64,000 nucleotides of DNA, from assembly GCF_007827595.1 (NCBI RefSeq), contig NZ_VISR01000021.1, forward strand, positions 1 through 64,000. The letters are read 5' to 3'. Below the pieces are notes generated by a model, which made no database searches, was not told where the DNA came from, and was given only the letters and a program-made list of their open reading frames with translations. This document shows, in pieces, positions 1-8,191 of the stretch. This stretch comes from Streptomyces sp. BK340 (GTDB taxonomy: Bacteria; Actinomycetota; Actinomycetes; Streptomycetales; Streptomycetaceae). Within the stretch, counting starts at the first letter, position 1. Every line of letters starts with the position of its first letter. The translations under genes were made by a program, and so were the position numbers.

Positions 1-117
1 GCGGCCGGACAGTACAGCGCGAAGACAGCCCAGCAGGGCGTCAGTCAGACCCCGAGCCACGACCGCCGGAACCTGAGTATCAGCATCAATGTCAGACCTG
101 CCTGGCATTCTCCGGGT

Positions 118-573
118 ATGGAGATGACGCTGCAGCTGGTGATCGACTGTGCTGACCCGCAGAGGCTGGTGAGCTTCTGGGCCGAGGCCCTGGGATACGT
201 GCCAGAGCCTCCGCCAGGTGGGCACTCCACATGGCGGGAGTATTGGGCGGGCATGGGGGTGCCCGAGGAGGAGTTGCCCGCCGGTGCCGGGGAGACGGCG
301 GAGTCGATCATCGATCCTGCGGGACAGGGGCCGCGGGTGTGGTTCCAGCAGGTCCCTGAGCCGAAGGTCACCAAGAACCGGATGCACCTCGACTTGAAGG
401 TGGGCGGAGGGCGCGAGGTCCCGTTGGCGGTCCGCGCTCAGCGGGTCACAGCCATGGTGGAGCGCCTCACCGAGGCCGGTGCCACCGTGCTGCGGATCAC
501 GGATGAGCCGAGCATGGAGCACTACGCCGTCCTTCTGCAGGACCCCGAGGGCAACGAATTCTGCGTCGTATAG
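118..573 (+). CDS. VOC (glyoxalase-like) family protein
   Basis: A 151-residue protein of the vicinal-oxygen-chelate superfamily. The N-terminal strand and helix (VIDCADPQRLVSFWAEALGY) and the C-terminal LLQDPEGNEFCVV are the classic ends of a glyoxalase-like domain, and MHLDLKVGG in the middle is the usual second metal-site strand. In family members these fold into paired beta-alpha-beta-beta-beta modules that bind a metal and small electrophilic or drug substrates; the substrate here cannot be told. A second ATG at position 124 is an equally possible start. The gene stands alone, with an insertion-sequence scrap directly downstream. Confidence 0.8.
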   Translation: MEMTLQLVIDCADPQRLVSFWAEALGYVPEPPPGGHSTWREYWAGMGVPEEELPAGAGETAESIIDPAGQGPRVWFQQVPEPKVTKNRMHLDLKVGGGREVPLAVRAQRVTAMVERLTEAGATVLRITDEPSMEHYAVLLQDPEGNEFCVV

Positions 574-593
574 AACCCCGTCAGCAGTACTGG

Positions 594-680
594 TCACAGC
601 CGTTCGTTGATGACCGCGGCCAGTGCCGTCGCCTCGTGACGGACGGCGAGTTTGTCGTAGCGGTCGTCCCGGCGCGGTGC
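594..680 (-). mobile_element. IS5-family transposase remnant (C-terminus)
   Basis: Reading the minus strand gives about 28 codons ending in TGA, with DDRYDKLAVRHEATALAAVI and then NERL before the stop. That is the familiar C-terminal end of IS5-type transposases of Streptomyces. Nothing upstream matches the rest of the enzyme and no terminal inverted repeats are visible, so this is a dead fragment. Confidence 0.65.
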
Positions 681-886
681 CGCTTCAGGCTTCAGGTGGG
701 CAGGGTTGATGTCCCGGTGGTGGCCCCGGCTTCCTCTTCGGCATCCGCGCCCTGGCGTTGGTCATGATCTACGTCGTGCGCCACGGGAACTGACCGGGGA
801 GGCTGCGGCTACGCCATTCGGACGCGGCTGGCTCGCGCACCCTGCCGCATCGCGGTGGTTTGGGATGCATGCTCATAGTTGGCCCC

Positions 887-2620
887 ATGCTCGACCGCAG
901 ACGTTGTGCCGCGGCCCTCGCTGCGGTGCTGACCTGCTCGACGGTACTGGCCGGGCCGCACCTGAACGCGGCCGGCAGCACGCCGGCTCCTTCGGTGCCC
1001 GCTCCGAAGCTGGACTGGAGAGCCTGCGTCCAAGGCAGTCCGTTCGACTGCGCCACCGCCGTGGTGCCACTGGACTACAGGAAACCCGCCGGTCGCCACA
1101 TCGAGCTGGCGGTGATCAAGCGGAAGGCGACGGGCCCCGGACGACGCATCGGCACCCTGTTCTTCAACCCCGGCGGACCCGGCGGGCCCGGCACCGTGCA
1201 GATGCCGCAGAACTACGCGTCCTTCCCGCACGAGGTGCGGGAGCGTTTCGACATCGTGAGCTGGGATCCGCGCGGAGTCGGCAACAGCACCGCGGTGAAC
1301 TGCTTCGCGAATCCGCAAGAAGCCGCCGCATGGGACGCGGGCAAACCGGTCGGTGTCCCGGTCGGCGCACAGCAGCGGGCGTCCCTGATCGGCGCGTACC
1401 GGGATCTGGCCAAGCGCTGCGAACGGCGTGACCCCGAGTTGTTGCGCCATGTGTCGACCGCCGAGACCGCTCGCGACCTCGACCAGCTCCGCCGGGCGGT
1501 GAGCGAACCGCAACTCACCTACCTCGGAACCTCGTACGGCACGTTCCTGGGCGCCACCTACGCCAACCTGTTCCCCGCCAAGATCCGCGCCATGGCCCTG
1601 GACAGCAACATCGACCCGCAGGCCTGGACGAATCACGCGTCCGACGCGGCTCCCCGGTCCACGACGTTCCTGCGCATGGGCACGGACCGCGCGGCGGCAG
1701 CGGTCCTGGACCGGTTCCTGTCCCTGTGCGGCTCCACGACCACCGCCGGCTGCCCTTTCTCCGCCGGCGGCGCGCAGGCGACCCGGGGCAAGTTCGACCA
1801 GCTGATGCAGCGGCTACGGGCCCGCCCGGTGGGCGAGTGGACCTACGGCCGTACGGTCGCCGACGTGGTGAGCGGCCTCTACTTCCTCCGCCCCGGATGG
1901 ACGAATCTCGCCGAAAGGCTCCAGAAGCTCTGGCAGGGCCAGGTGCCCGCGGCGGCCCCGCTCCCGTCTGCGCCGCCGGTCCCGCATCCGAATCCGTACC
2001 TGGGCGATGAACAGGCGAGTGCGGTGTTCTGCGGCGACAGTCCCAACCCGCGTGACCCGGCCGTCTATCCCGCCCTGGAGGAAGCCGCCGCCGCTCGTGC
2101 GGGCGATGCCGGACGGTACTGGACGTGGGCCGCCGCGGCATGCATCTCCTGGCCGGTCGTGGCGGCCGACCGTTACCGCGGCCCGTGGAACAGGCCGACG
2201 GCGCACCCCGTCCTGGTGATCGGCACCACCTATGACCCGGCCACTCCCTACGCGGACGCGCAGGCGATGGCCAGAGAACTGGCCGATGCCCGCCTGCTCA
2301 CCCACGAGGGGTACGGTCACACCGCGCTGATAAACCCCAGCAGTTGTGTGCAGGCGTACGAGAGCCGCTACTTCGTCGACGGCACCCTCCCGCCGGCCGG
2401 AACGACCTGCCACCAGGACAAGCCCCCGTTCCCGGCACCCGTCCCCGTCGGCGGCATCGCCACCGGCAGCGGCGCGCTGACCGAGCCACAACGCGCCGGT
2501 CAAGGGGGAAGGATGAGCGAGCCGCAGCGTGGCCGGAACTTCTCGCCACATGGGGCAGCAGCCTGTTCCTCCTCCGGGACGAGGACGACTACGACTCCCA
2601 GCCGCCGGAGGGAACCGTGA
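887..2620 (+). CDS. Secreted alpha/beta-hydrolase, tripeptidyl aminopeptidase-like
   Basis: A Streptomyces SlpD/E- or TAP-like peptidase of about 577 residues that would remove short peptides from substrates outside the cell. The ATG at 887 begins a signal peptide (MLDRRRCAAALAAVLTCSTV). FNPGGPGGPGT is the oxyanion-side loop, WDPRGVGNS follows, YLGTSYGTFLGA carries the nucleophilic Ser, VIGTTYDPATPY the Asp and HEGYGHTAL the His. The family normally ends soon after the CHQDKPPFP region. Here the frame runs on for about 60 low-complexity residues, so the original stop has probably been lost or shifted. A possible -10 (CATAGT) lies only 7 nt before the ATG, suggesting a leaderless transcript. 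Confidence 0.85.
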   Translation: MLDRRRCAAALAAVLTCSTVLAGPHLNAAGSTPAPSVPAPKLDWRACVQGSPFDCATAVVPLDYRKPAGRHIELAVIKRKATGPGRRIGTLFFNPGGPGGPGTVQMPQNYASFPHEVRERFDIVSWDPRGVGNSTAVNCFANPQEAAAWDAGKPVGVPVGAQQRASLIGAYRDLAKRCERRDPELLRHVSTAETARDLDQLRRAVSEPQLTYLGTSYGTFLGATYANLFPAKIRAMALDSNIDPQAWTNHASDAAPRSTTFLRMGTDRAAAAVLDRFLSLCGSTTTAGCPFSAGGAQATRGKFDQLMQRLRARPVGEWTYGRTVADVVSGLYFLRPGWTNLAERLQKLWQGQVPAAAPLPSAPPVPHPNPYLGDEQASAVFCGDSPNPRDPAVYPALEEAAAARAGDAGRYWTWAAAACISWPVVAADRYRGPWNRPTAHPVLVIGTTYDPATPYADAQAMARELADARLLTHEGYGHTALINPSSCVQAYESRYFVDGTLPPAGTTCHQDKPPFPAPVPVGGIATGSGALTEPQRAGQGGRMSEPQRGRNFSPHGAAACSSSGTRTTTTPSRRREP

Positions 2621-2644
2621 TGGCCTGTCTCTCGGAGGTTCGGG

Positions 2645-2803
2645 GTGCGCGTGCACCGTCGTGCACCGTTTTTCGGCGGCGGAGCGGCCGCGCAGGCACG
2701 GCGGGATGAAGCGGTGAGGCGGACCGGCGAGGGCGAGGAGACCGCGATACCCGCCGACTTGGAGTCGTACATGATCGACATGTGGCGCCGGCTCCGGACG
2801 TAA
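2645..2803 (+). CDS. Small hypothetical protein, 52 aa
   Basis: A short frame starting with GTG, 6 nt after a perfect GGAGG at 2634-2638, and ending with TAA. The C-terminus (IPADLESYMIDMWRRLRT) is amphipathic and looks coding rather than random. I do not recognise the family. Just upstream, another frame contains WGSSLFLLRDEDDYDSQ, which also looks protein-like, so this could be the tail of a frameshifted gene rather than a gene of its own. Confidence 0.4.
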   Translation: MRVHRRAPFFGGGAAAQARRDEAVRRTGEGEETAIPADLESYMIDMWRRLRT

Positions 2804-2910
2804 GAGCGCGGTTCGCCAGATGCAACCTCGACGGGGCTACGGGGTCTTCTCTCCGGCCTTTTGAGGTTCGTGCTTTCCCGCAGCCTTCGCCCCTTGCGAA
2901 GATCATTGCC

Positions 2911-4443
2911 ATGACCATCCCGTTGCGCATCGACCGAATCCTCGGTGACCGTCCCTTCGCCGAGGTTGGTGAACCCACTCTCGCGGTCGACGACGAGCGG
3001 CGCCGCCTGCTGGCAGTGGCGGGCACACACACGGCGCTGGCGGGCATGCAGGAGTTCGGCAGCAGTGCACCGGTTGGCGTCTACGGCACCGACGATCTGG
3101 CCTGCCGAGCGCTTCTCCGTGCGCGGTACCCCGTGCACGCAATGGCCTTCCACCCCGTGCTGCCCCTCCTGGCTGTCGGTACGGGCAGCTACGACGGCGG
3201 CTACTTCTTCGAAGGGGAACTGCTCCTTCTGGATTTGGAGACGGGCATGCCCACGTCGCTCATCGAGCACGAGCTCGGCCGCCAGGTCCTGCGCCTGGAG
3301 TGGCTCAACGAACACGACCTTCGTGTGCTGATGGCACCGCCTGACGACTGGCAGGACAAGGACGCATGGGGCGAGGGGCACGTCACGGTGGTGAGTCGGC
3401 CCGACTGGAGGGCCGTATCGGCCAGATCGATCACCTCGTACGATCTGGCCGGACCACGAGTGACGGCTCCGCGCCCCGACGGCCGGGATGACGCCCGTCA
3501 GACGGTCTCCTCCCTGAGCGCGGACTGGGATCCGCGGTGCAACGTCCGCGCGGTCGAGGAGTTGTCCGACGGCAGGATCCTGGCAACGCTTGACGGGATC
3601 CGGCTGGAGTCCTGGCTGCCGTCGGGACAGCGGCAGTGGGCTGTTCCGGACGACGAGGGCGGCCGGGACCTTGTCATCGCGGCAGATGAGCAATCGGCCT
3701 GGGTCGGTCTGATGCGGCCCGAGTGGGGGAAGCTGCCTCAGGCCGTGGTCCGCCTCTCGCTGGAGGACGGGACACAGCTCGACCACCTCACTCCCTCCGC
3801 CCCGATGTCTCTGGTGCGCAGTGCTGACGGCATGCCAGCCCTCGCACCCGCAGGATCAGCCGGAGAGCGGAGCAGGCTCCGCATCCGGCGCGGCACCCGG
3901 ATCTACTTCCGCGAGACCGTGCGCGCGGAGGGCGAGCGGAACCCCGAAGCGAGAGAAACGTGGCTCGTCGCAGCCGCCCTGGAGGCGATGCCGGCTGCCG
4001 AACGCCCGCGCGAGCCGACAGAGGCAGCAGCCAGACGGTTGTTCCCCTACTCCTGGATACCAGGTGAGACACACTTCGCCGGTCCTGGAGTAGAGACCAC
4101 GGATGGTGCCCTCGTCCATGCCGGCACCGTCCACCACGGCCACGGGTTGCAGCCCGACGGCTCGTTCGTCGTACGACGTCAGCCGACGAATGGGCAGCCG
4201 GCCTGGGTCTTCCGGACGAACCGGAAGGCCACCGGCCTTGATTGCGACGCGGAGACCGTCTATGTCACTTACGACGACGGCGAGATCGTCGGGCTGAATC
4301 TTCATGACGGCACGGTGCGTTGGCGTCGGCACCTCACCGTAGCCGCGGTGCTCGCCGTACCGACGGCACTGGCCGTCGCCGAAGCTGGTCGGTTGCTCAT
4401 CGGCACCAGCGACGGGCGGCTTCTGGATTGCTCGATCACATAG
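2911..4443 (+). CDS. Predicted beta-propeller (WD40/PQQ-like) protein
   Basis: A 510-residue protein without a signal peptide or membrane segment. Repeated strand-turn units such as AVDDERRRLLAVAGTHT, AMAFHPVLPLLAVGTGSYDGG, AADEQSAWVGLMRPEWG and VYVTYDDGEIVGLNLHDGTVRW resemble WD40 or PQQ blades, so a cytoplasmic beta-propeller scaffold is likely. The ATG at 2911 is the first in-frame ATG followed by this pattern; the frame is open further upstream, but that part is compositionally unlike a protein. The gene ends 11 nt before the next one, so the two are probably cotranscribed and may act together. Confidence 0.65.
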   Translation: MTIPLRIDRILGDRPFAEVGEPTLAVDDERRRLLAVAGTHTALAGMQEFGSSAPVGVYGTDDLACRALLRARYPVHAMAFHPVLPLLAVGTGSYDGGYFFEGELLLLDLETGMPTSLIEHELGRQVLRLEWLNEHDLRVLMAPPDDWQDKDAWGEGHVTVVSRPDWRAVSARSITSYDLAGPRVTAPRPDGRDDARQTVSSLSADWDPRCNVRAVEELSDGRILATLDGIRLESWLPSGQRQWAVPDDEGGRDLVIAADEQSAWVGLMRPEWGKLPQAVVRLSLEDGTQLDHLTPSAPMSLVRSADGMPALAPAGSAGERSRLRIRRGTRIYFRETVRAEGERNPEARETWLVAAALEAMPAAERPREPTEAAARRLFPYSWIPGETHFAGPGVETTDGALVHAGTVHHGHGLQPDGSFVVRRQPTNGQPAWVFRTNRKATGLDCDAETVYVTYDDGEIVGLNLHDGTVRWRRHLTVAAVLAVPTALAVAEAGRLLIGTSDGRLLDCSIT

Positions 4444-4454
4444 GGGGTCACAGC

Positions 4455-5099
4455 GTGGCTGTCCAGTCTGCCGATGCAACCGCACTGCTCCGACGGATCG
4501 ACACCCCTGCGGATTCGAGGGACGAGCGGCCCGTGTCCGAGGTGCTGCGCCGCCGCCGCGGCTCGTGCAGCCAGCGGCTGGCGGTACTGGAGGCCGTGGC
4601 ACGGGCGTCCGGGATGGCCACGCGGGTGCGTGGCCTGTTGGTGGACGGGAGGTTCTGGTATCCGCGCTTCCCGCAGATCCATCGGTTCGTCCCGCACCAA
4701 GTTGTGCTCGCATGGCCCGAGTTCCACCTTGACGAACTGTCACCAACGGAACACCTCACCGCGCCCTGGTCGACGGTCTCGGAACTCTTCAGCGGTGTCA
4801 ACGAGCCGCGCGAAGGCAGCAGCGAGGGCTTCACCAACGCCGGCACGGAGACACTCTTCGAGGCATTGTCCAGGGCAGCGATCGACTGGGACGGCACGAC
4901 GGTCTGCCCGGCCGCCGGCGCCGCCTGCGATCTCTCGGCCTATGTCCTGGCGGACCTCGGCCACTTCGACTCGCGTGACGAACTTTTCGCCCAGCACGGC
5001 CAGACCCTGTGCGGGATGGCGAGGCTCCTGGCCGAGCCCATCCTCAGTCGCCGTTCGGCGGGCATCCAGTCGCGTCCGACAGGTCTGCCCTCACAGTGA
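4455..5099 (+). CDS. Transglutaminase-like domain protein
   Basis: A 214-residue protein starting at GTG 4455, 11 nt after the preceding stop. RRRRGSCSQRLAVLEAVARA followed by SGMATRVRGLLVDGRFWYPR has the layout of transglutaminase-like enzymes: a catalytic Cys at the start of a helix, a strand that takes in context, then a His (here probably in VPHQVVLAW). Members cleave or crosslink peptides, or are inactive scaffolds. The substrate is unknown, and the pairing with the beta-propeller gene suggests a joint function. Confidence 0.6.
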   Translation: MAVQSADATALLRRIDTPADSRDERPVSEVLRRRRGSCSQRLAVLEAVARASGMATRVRGLLVDGRFWYPRFPQIHRFVPHQVVLAWPEFHLDELSPTEHLTAPWSTVSELFSGVNEPREGSSEGFTNAGTETLFEALSRAAIDWDGTTVCPAAGAACDLSAYVLADLGHFDSRDELFAQHGQTLCGMARLLAEPILSRRSAGIQSRPTGLPSQ

Positions 5100-5173
5100 T
5101 GGCATGCAGCTCCGCCGGTTTCGTCATTTCTCCTAAGGTATGGCGAGATACGAGAGGTGGAGGGGCGAGGAAC

Positions 5174-5590
5174 GTGACGACGTGGGGGCTGGTCATCGAG
5201 ACGACCATGGGTGCCGGGGAACGCAAACACACTGAGGCACACGTGGTGGCTCACATCACCGGGCCGCGCGAGGAGGCGCTCGCAGAGCTGGAACGGCGGG
5301 CGCGGAGCTATTCACCCGAGCATCCAAGAAGCCCCAAGCGCCGTCGGCTCCTGCGACAGAGTGACGGGTTCCGGCTCGTCATCGACGGGGCGTGGCAGTC
5401 GTTCGTCACTCGGTTCACGGTGGCGGAACTGCTGCAGGACTCCGATGCACCCACCGCACCGGAACCTGCAGCAGAAGGGCAAACCGTTCCGGTTGCCCGG
5501 CCGACCGAGGCGGTGGAGCAACCGGGCGAGCGGGACACGGACGGGGTGCCCATCAAGCCTGCGTGGCTGGGACGCGACGACCTGCCATGA
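5174..5590 (+). CDS. Conserved Streptomyces protein of unknown function
   Basis: A 138-residue protein. GTG 5174 is chosen because GGAGGGGCGAGG lies directly before it and the sequence from VTTWGLVIETTMG onward matches a pattern I recognise from uncharacterised Streptomyces proteins: HVVAHITGPREEALAELERR, a basic stretch SPKRRRL, then SDGFRLVIDGAWQSFVTRFT and an acidic, proline-rich tail. It is soluble, with no signal peptide. No biochemical role is known to me. The stop is immediately followed by another GTG frame that I do not trust as a gene. Confidence 0.65.
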   Translation: MTTWGLVIETTMGAGERKHTEAHVVAHITGPREEALAELERRARSYSPEHPRSPKRRRLLRQSDGFRLVIDGAWQSFVTRFTVAELLQDSDAPTAPEPAAEGQTVPVARPTEAVEQPGERDTDGVPIKPAWLGRDDLP

Positions 5591-6136
5591 GTGCCCGACC
5601 AGGCGATGGTTGCGCCGACGGGCGTGGTCAGAGCCTCGTCCACGGCGATGAAGGGCAGGATTCTGGAAGCGTCATTGCTCCCGGACCGGACGCCGATGCG
5701 GGGCGGCGGGCCGACGGCGGCAGGGCTGTTGGAGCGGCGCTTCACCCGACTGGCGTACGTCTCGCACGAGAAACCGAGGGACCTGTCGCCAGGCGCGCGG
5801 CTGGGGGTCCGCACGGGCGAGGCATGGCCGTACGCGGATGTGCTGTTGCTGTGTGGGGTGTTCTTATGAACCGCTCAGCTGCGCAAACGCTGCGAAATAC
5901 GCGGAGAGGGCCGGTTCCTTAACCGGGCCGCTCGGTTTGCTCCCCTCCAGCTGGCGCCCCGCCGCCCCGCGATCCCCAGATCTCCCGGATCCCCCCGAAG
6001 GCCCTGACGCGCCGTACGACACACGCGGGTCGGCAAGGGGTGCATGGCTCCCGCGAAATCCCCGACAGGCGATTTGCCCGGAATATGCCACATGATGTTG
6101 TCGTCCCCCTCTCCCCCACCCACGAGGAGTACGACT
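5591..6136. other. Intergenic stretch without a convincing gene
   Basis: A GTG frame begins directly after the previous stop and runs to 5869, but it shows no recognisable domain and no separate ribosome binding site; I rate it as probably non-coding. The rest, up to the lipase-like gene, holds no RNA gene or repeat that I can see. Confidence 0.4.
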
Positions 6137-7357
6137 GTGTCCGAAACGACCGAGGCCCCCGTCACGCCGTTCACCATCGGCGACCCGCTCGACTCCCCCT
6201 CTCATCCGGTCGAGGTACCGGACTTCGACGAGGAGTGGACCGTAGACAAGGGATTCACCTGGGTTTTCTACGGCGAGGACAACGACACCCTCACCCGGCC
6301 GGTGATCATCGCCGACGGTTTCAACCACGGCAAGAGCAAGCTCAAGGAGCTCTACGAGTTCCTCGAGGGCGAGGACTACCCCTTCATCAGCGAACTTCGC
6401 CGGCGTGGCATGGACGTGATCCTGCTCGGCTTCGACAACCGCACGGACTCCATCCTGACCAACACGAACGCGGTCGAGGGGGCCATCCGTGAGGCCATCG
6501 CCCGTCGCACGGGCAACGAGCGGCTGATCGTCGGCGGCTTCAGCATGGGCGGCCTCATCGCGCGCTACACCCTCGCCAGGATGGAGACCGACTTCCACGA
6601 GGACGAGCACCAGACAGGCGTGTACTTCTCGTTCGACACCCCGCACCGCGGTGCCTCCATCCCCGTCGGCGTCCAGGCGTTCGCGTACCTGCTCCCGTAC
6701 GGCCTGGACCTCAAGCCCCATCCATTCGAGCAGCAGATGAACAGCCCGGCCGCGCGGCAGATGCTGTGGCAGCACTACGACAAGACCACCCAGAAGATCG
6801 GGGTGGCCCCTGAGCGCACAGCGCTGCTCAACGAGTTGGACCGGGTCGGCCAGTGGCCGCGGATCCCGCGCAAGCTGGCCGTCGCCAACGGCCGCGGCGA
6901 CGGCATCGGGCTGCCCGACGTCGAGCCCGGCGAGGTCACGCTGCGGCTCGACGTCCGCTACCCCGGCACCACCTTCTACGCCCAGGCGCAGGGCGACGAC
7001 GTGACGGTCGCCTACCTGAACCGGAAGTTCCCGCCGACCGAGCGGACCATCACGACCAGCGACTTCCCGGAGCTGGACGGCGCACCGGGCGGCACCCTCG
7101 CGACGTACCAGATCCTCGCCAACTCGATGATCGAGGCCAGCGGCGAGGCGGACCTGCGGCATCCGCACGTGTGCTTCGTCCCGTCCGTCAGCGCGGTCGA
7201 CATCCTGGACTTCGGGCGGCAGGAGGACCTGTACGCGAGGGTCGACGGCCTTGACCCCTCCCAGAGCGGCGTGGACGAGTTCCGCTGCTCGTCCACGACG
7301 ACCCCGCACACCCTTCCGACCGAGGAGCTGTGCACCTGGCTGATGGACCGGTTCTAG
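6137..7357 (+). CDS. Lipase-like alpha/beta-hydrolase
   Basis: A 406-residue predicted hydrolase. GTG 6137 follows GAGGAGT at a good distance and gives VSETTEAPVTPFTIGDPLDS. VIIADGFNHGKSKLKELYEF corresponds to the strand and turn before the oxyanion hole. LIVGGFSMGGLIARYTLARM is the nucleophile elbow with catalytic Ser, and YFSFDTPHRGASIPVGVQAF is the DTPHxG motif of PGAP1- or DUF676-like lipases. The catalytic Asp and His must lie in the C-terminal half but cannot be picked with certainty. There is no obvious signal peptide, so it may act in the cytoplasm. Substrate unknown. Confidence 0.75.
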   Translation: MSETTEAPVTPFTIGDPLDSPSHPVEVPDFDEEWTVDKGFTWVFYGEDNDTLTRPVIIADGFNHGKSKLKELYEFLEGEDYPFISELRRRGMDVILLGFDNRTDSILTNTNAVEGAIREAIARRTGNERLIVGGFSMGGLIARYTLARMETDFHEDEHQTGVYFSFDTPHRGASIPVGVQAFAYLLPYGLDLKPHPFEQQMNSPAARQMLWQHYDKTTQKIGVAPERTALLNELDRVGQWPRIPRKLAVANGRGDGIGLPDVEPGEVTLRLDVRYPGTTFYAQAQGDDVTVAYLNRKFPPTERTITTSDFPELDGAPGGTLATYQILANSMIEASGEADLRHPHVCFVPSVSAVDILDFGRQEDLYARVDGLDPSQSGVDEFRCSSTTTPHTLPTEELCTWLMDRF

Positions 7358-7424
7358 GTCGCGGTTCGTCTGGATCACCGGGCGGACCCGAAGAACATGC
7401 CTGCGTCGGGCTCGCCGGCCGGGG

Positions 7425-7590
7425 CCCCTTCCGGCGGGCCCCGGCCGCTTGCAGGTGAGCCCGCACGGTCGTGGAGTCCACCGGGACCACCCATTCGAGG
7501 CTCTCGTCGGCGTCGGCCTGGGCCATGACGGTCAGGCCGACCGTGGCGCCGGCAGTACGAGCGATTGCGAAGTCGCAGAGGCCTTCGGCG
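7425..7590 (-). mobile_element. IS5-family transposase remnant (middle part)
   Basis: The minus strand encodes ADADESLEWVVPVDSTTVRA followed by HLQAAGARRKG. This is the DDE-region signature of IS5-type transposases (DSTxVRAHQHAAGARKKG). The frame degenerates right after it and no ends are visible, so it is a remnant, independent of the C-terminal scrap near 594-680. Confidence 0.75.
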
Positions 7591-7592
7591 AA

Positions 7593-8015
7593 CTAGCGAG
7601 TGGCGAGCCGCTCCAGCAGGGCGGCGCTTCGGGCCAGCAACTCCCGCTCCTCATCCGTGAGTTCGGCTTCGATGGCCTGCGCGAGCCAACCGACCCTGCG
7701 GCCGCGCTCCGCTTCGAGCACGGCCCGGCCCGCGTCCGACAGCTCGACCAGCGACTTCCGGCCGTCCGTGGGATGCGCCCGGCGCGTGATGAGTTTCTGT
7801 TCCATGAGCAGTCCCACCGCCCGGGCCATCGACTGGGGGCGTACGCGCTGATCGGCGGCGAGATCACTGGTGGTCATGGCGCCGTCGCGGTCGAGTGCAC
7901 CCAGCACGGCCACCTGGCCCAGCGGGATGCGGTCCTCGTGGTTGACGCGCCGGGTGAGCTTGCCCATCGCGGTGCGCAGTTCGGCGGCGATGGCGGCGGC
8001 TTCCGAGGTGGGCAT
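7593..8015 (-). CDS. MarR-family transcriptional regulator
   Basis: A 140-residue winged-helix regulator. ATG 8015 is chosen because it gives the usual N-terminal helix (MPTSEAAAIAAELRTAMGKL); the frame is open upstream only through operator DNA. IPLGQVAVLGALDRDGAMTT, SDLAADQRVRPQSMARAVGL and KLITRRAHPTDGRKSLVELS are the helices and wing of the MarR fold, and the C-terminal helix closes the dimer. It is transcribed away from the enolase gene, and the 176-nt gap is full of inverted repeats, so it most likely controls itself and the enolase. MarR proteins usually respond to small aromatic or drug-like ligands. Confidence 0.88.
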   Translation of the reverse strand: MPTSEAAAIAAELRTAMGKLTRRVNHEDRIPLGQVAVLGALDRDGAMTTSDLAADQRVRPQSMARAVGLLMEQKLITRRAHPTDGRKSLVELSDAGRAVLEAERGRRVGWLAQAIEAELTDEERELLARSAALLERLATR

Positions 8016-8043
8016 AGGGCACTTTACCCCGTTGGTCAGCAGA

Positions 8044-8113
8044 GCTGTGCACCTGACCTGCACAGCAATGCTGTACAGCAAATCTGTACAGCTGAACTGA
8101 GCAGCATTGCTGT
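8044..8113. promoter_or_regulatory. Nested inverted repeats, putative MarR operator
   Basis: The gap between the MarR gene and enolase holds several symmetrical sites: GCTGTGCA (8044) against TGCACAGC (8059), ACAGCA-A-TGCTGT at 8062-8074, two copies of the self-complementary CTGTACAG (8071 and 8084, 13 bp apart) and GCAGCA-T-TGCTGT at 8101. Such stacked palindromes between divergent genes are typical MarR targets. Confidence 0.65.
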
Positions 8114-8191
8114 AGGGTTTGGCGTTGTCGGGCCCAGCGTCAGCGTTGTCGCAGCCGGGGCCACGGCATACGACAACGGGAAGGACCTCCC

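Noticed and set aside
5591..5869. GTG frame starting directly after the preceding stop
   Set aside because: No ribosome binding site of its own, no recognisable motif, and the opposite strand is equally open; probably chance in high-GC DNA.
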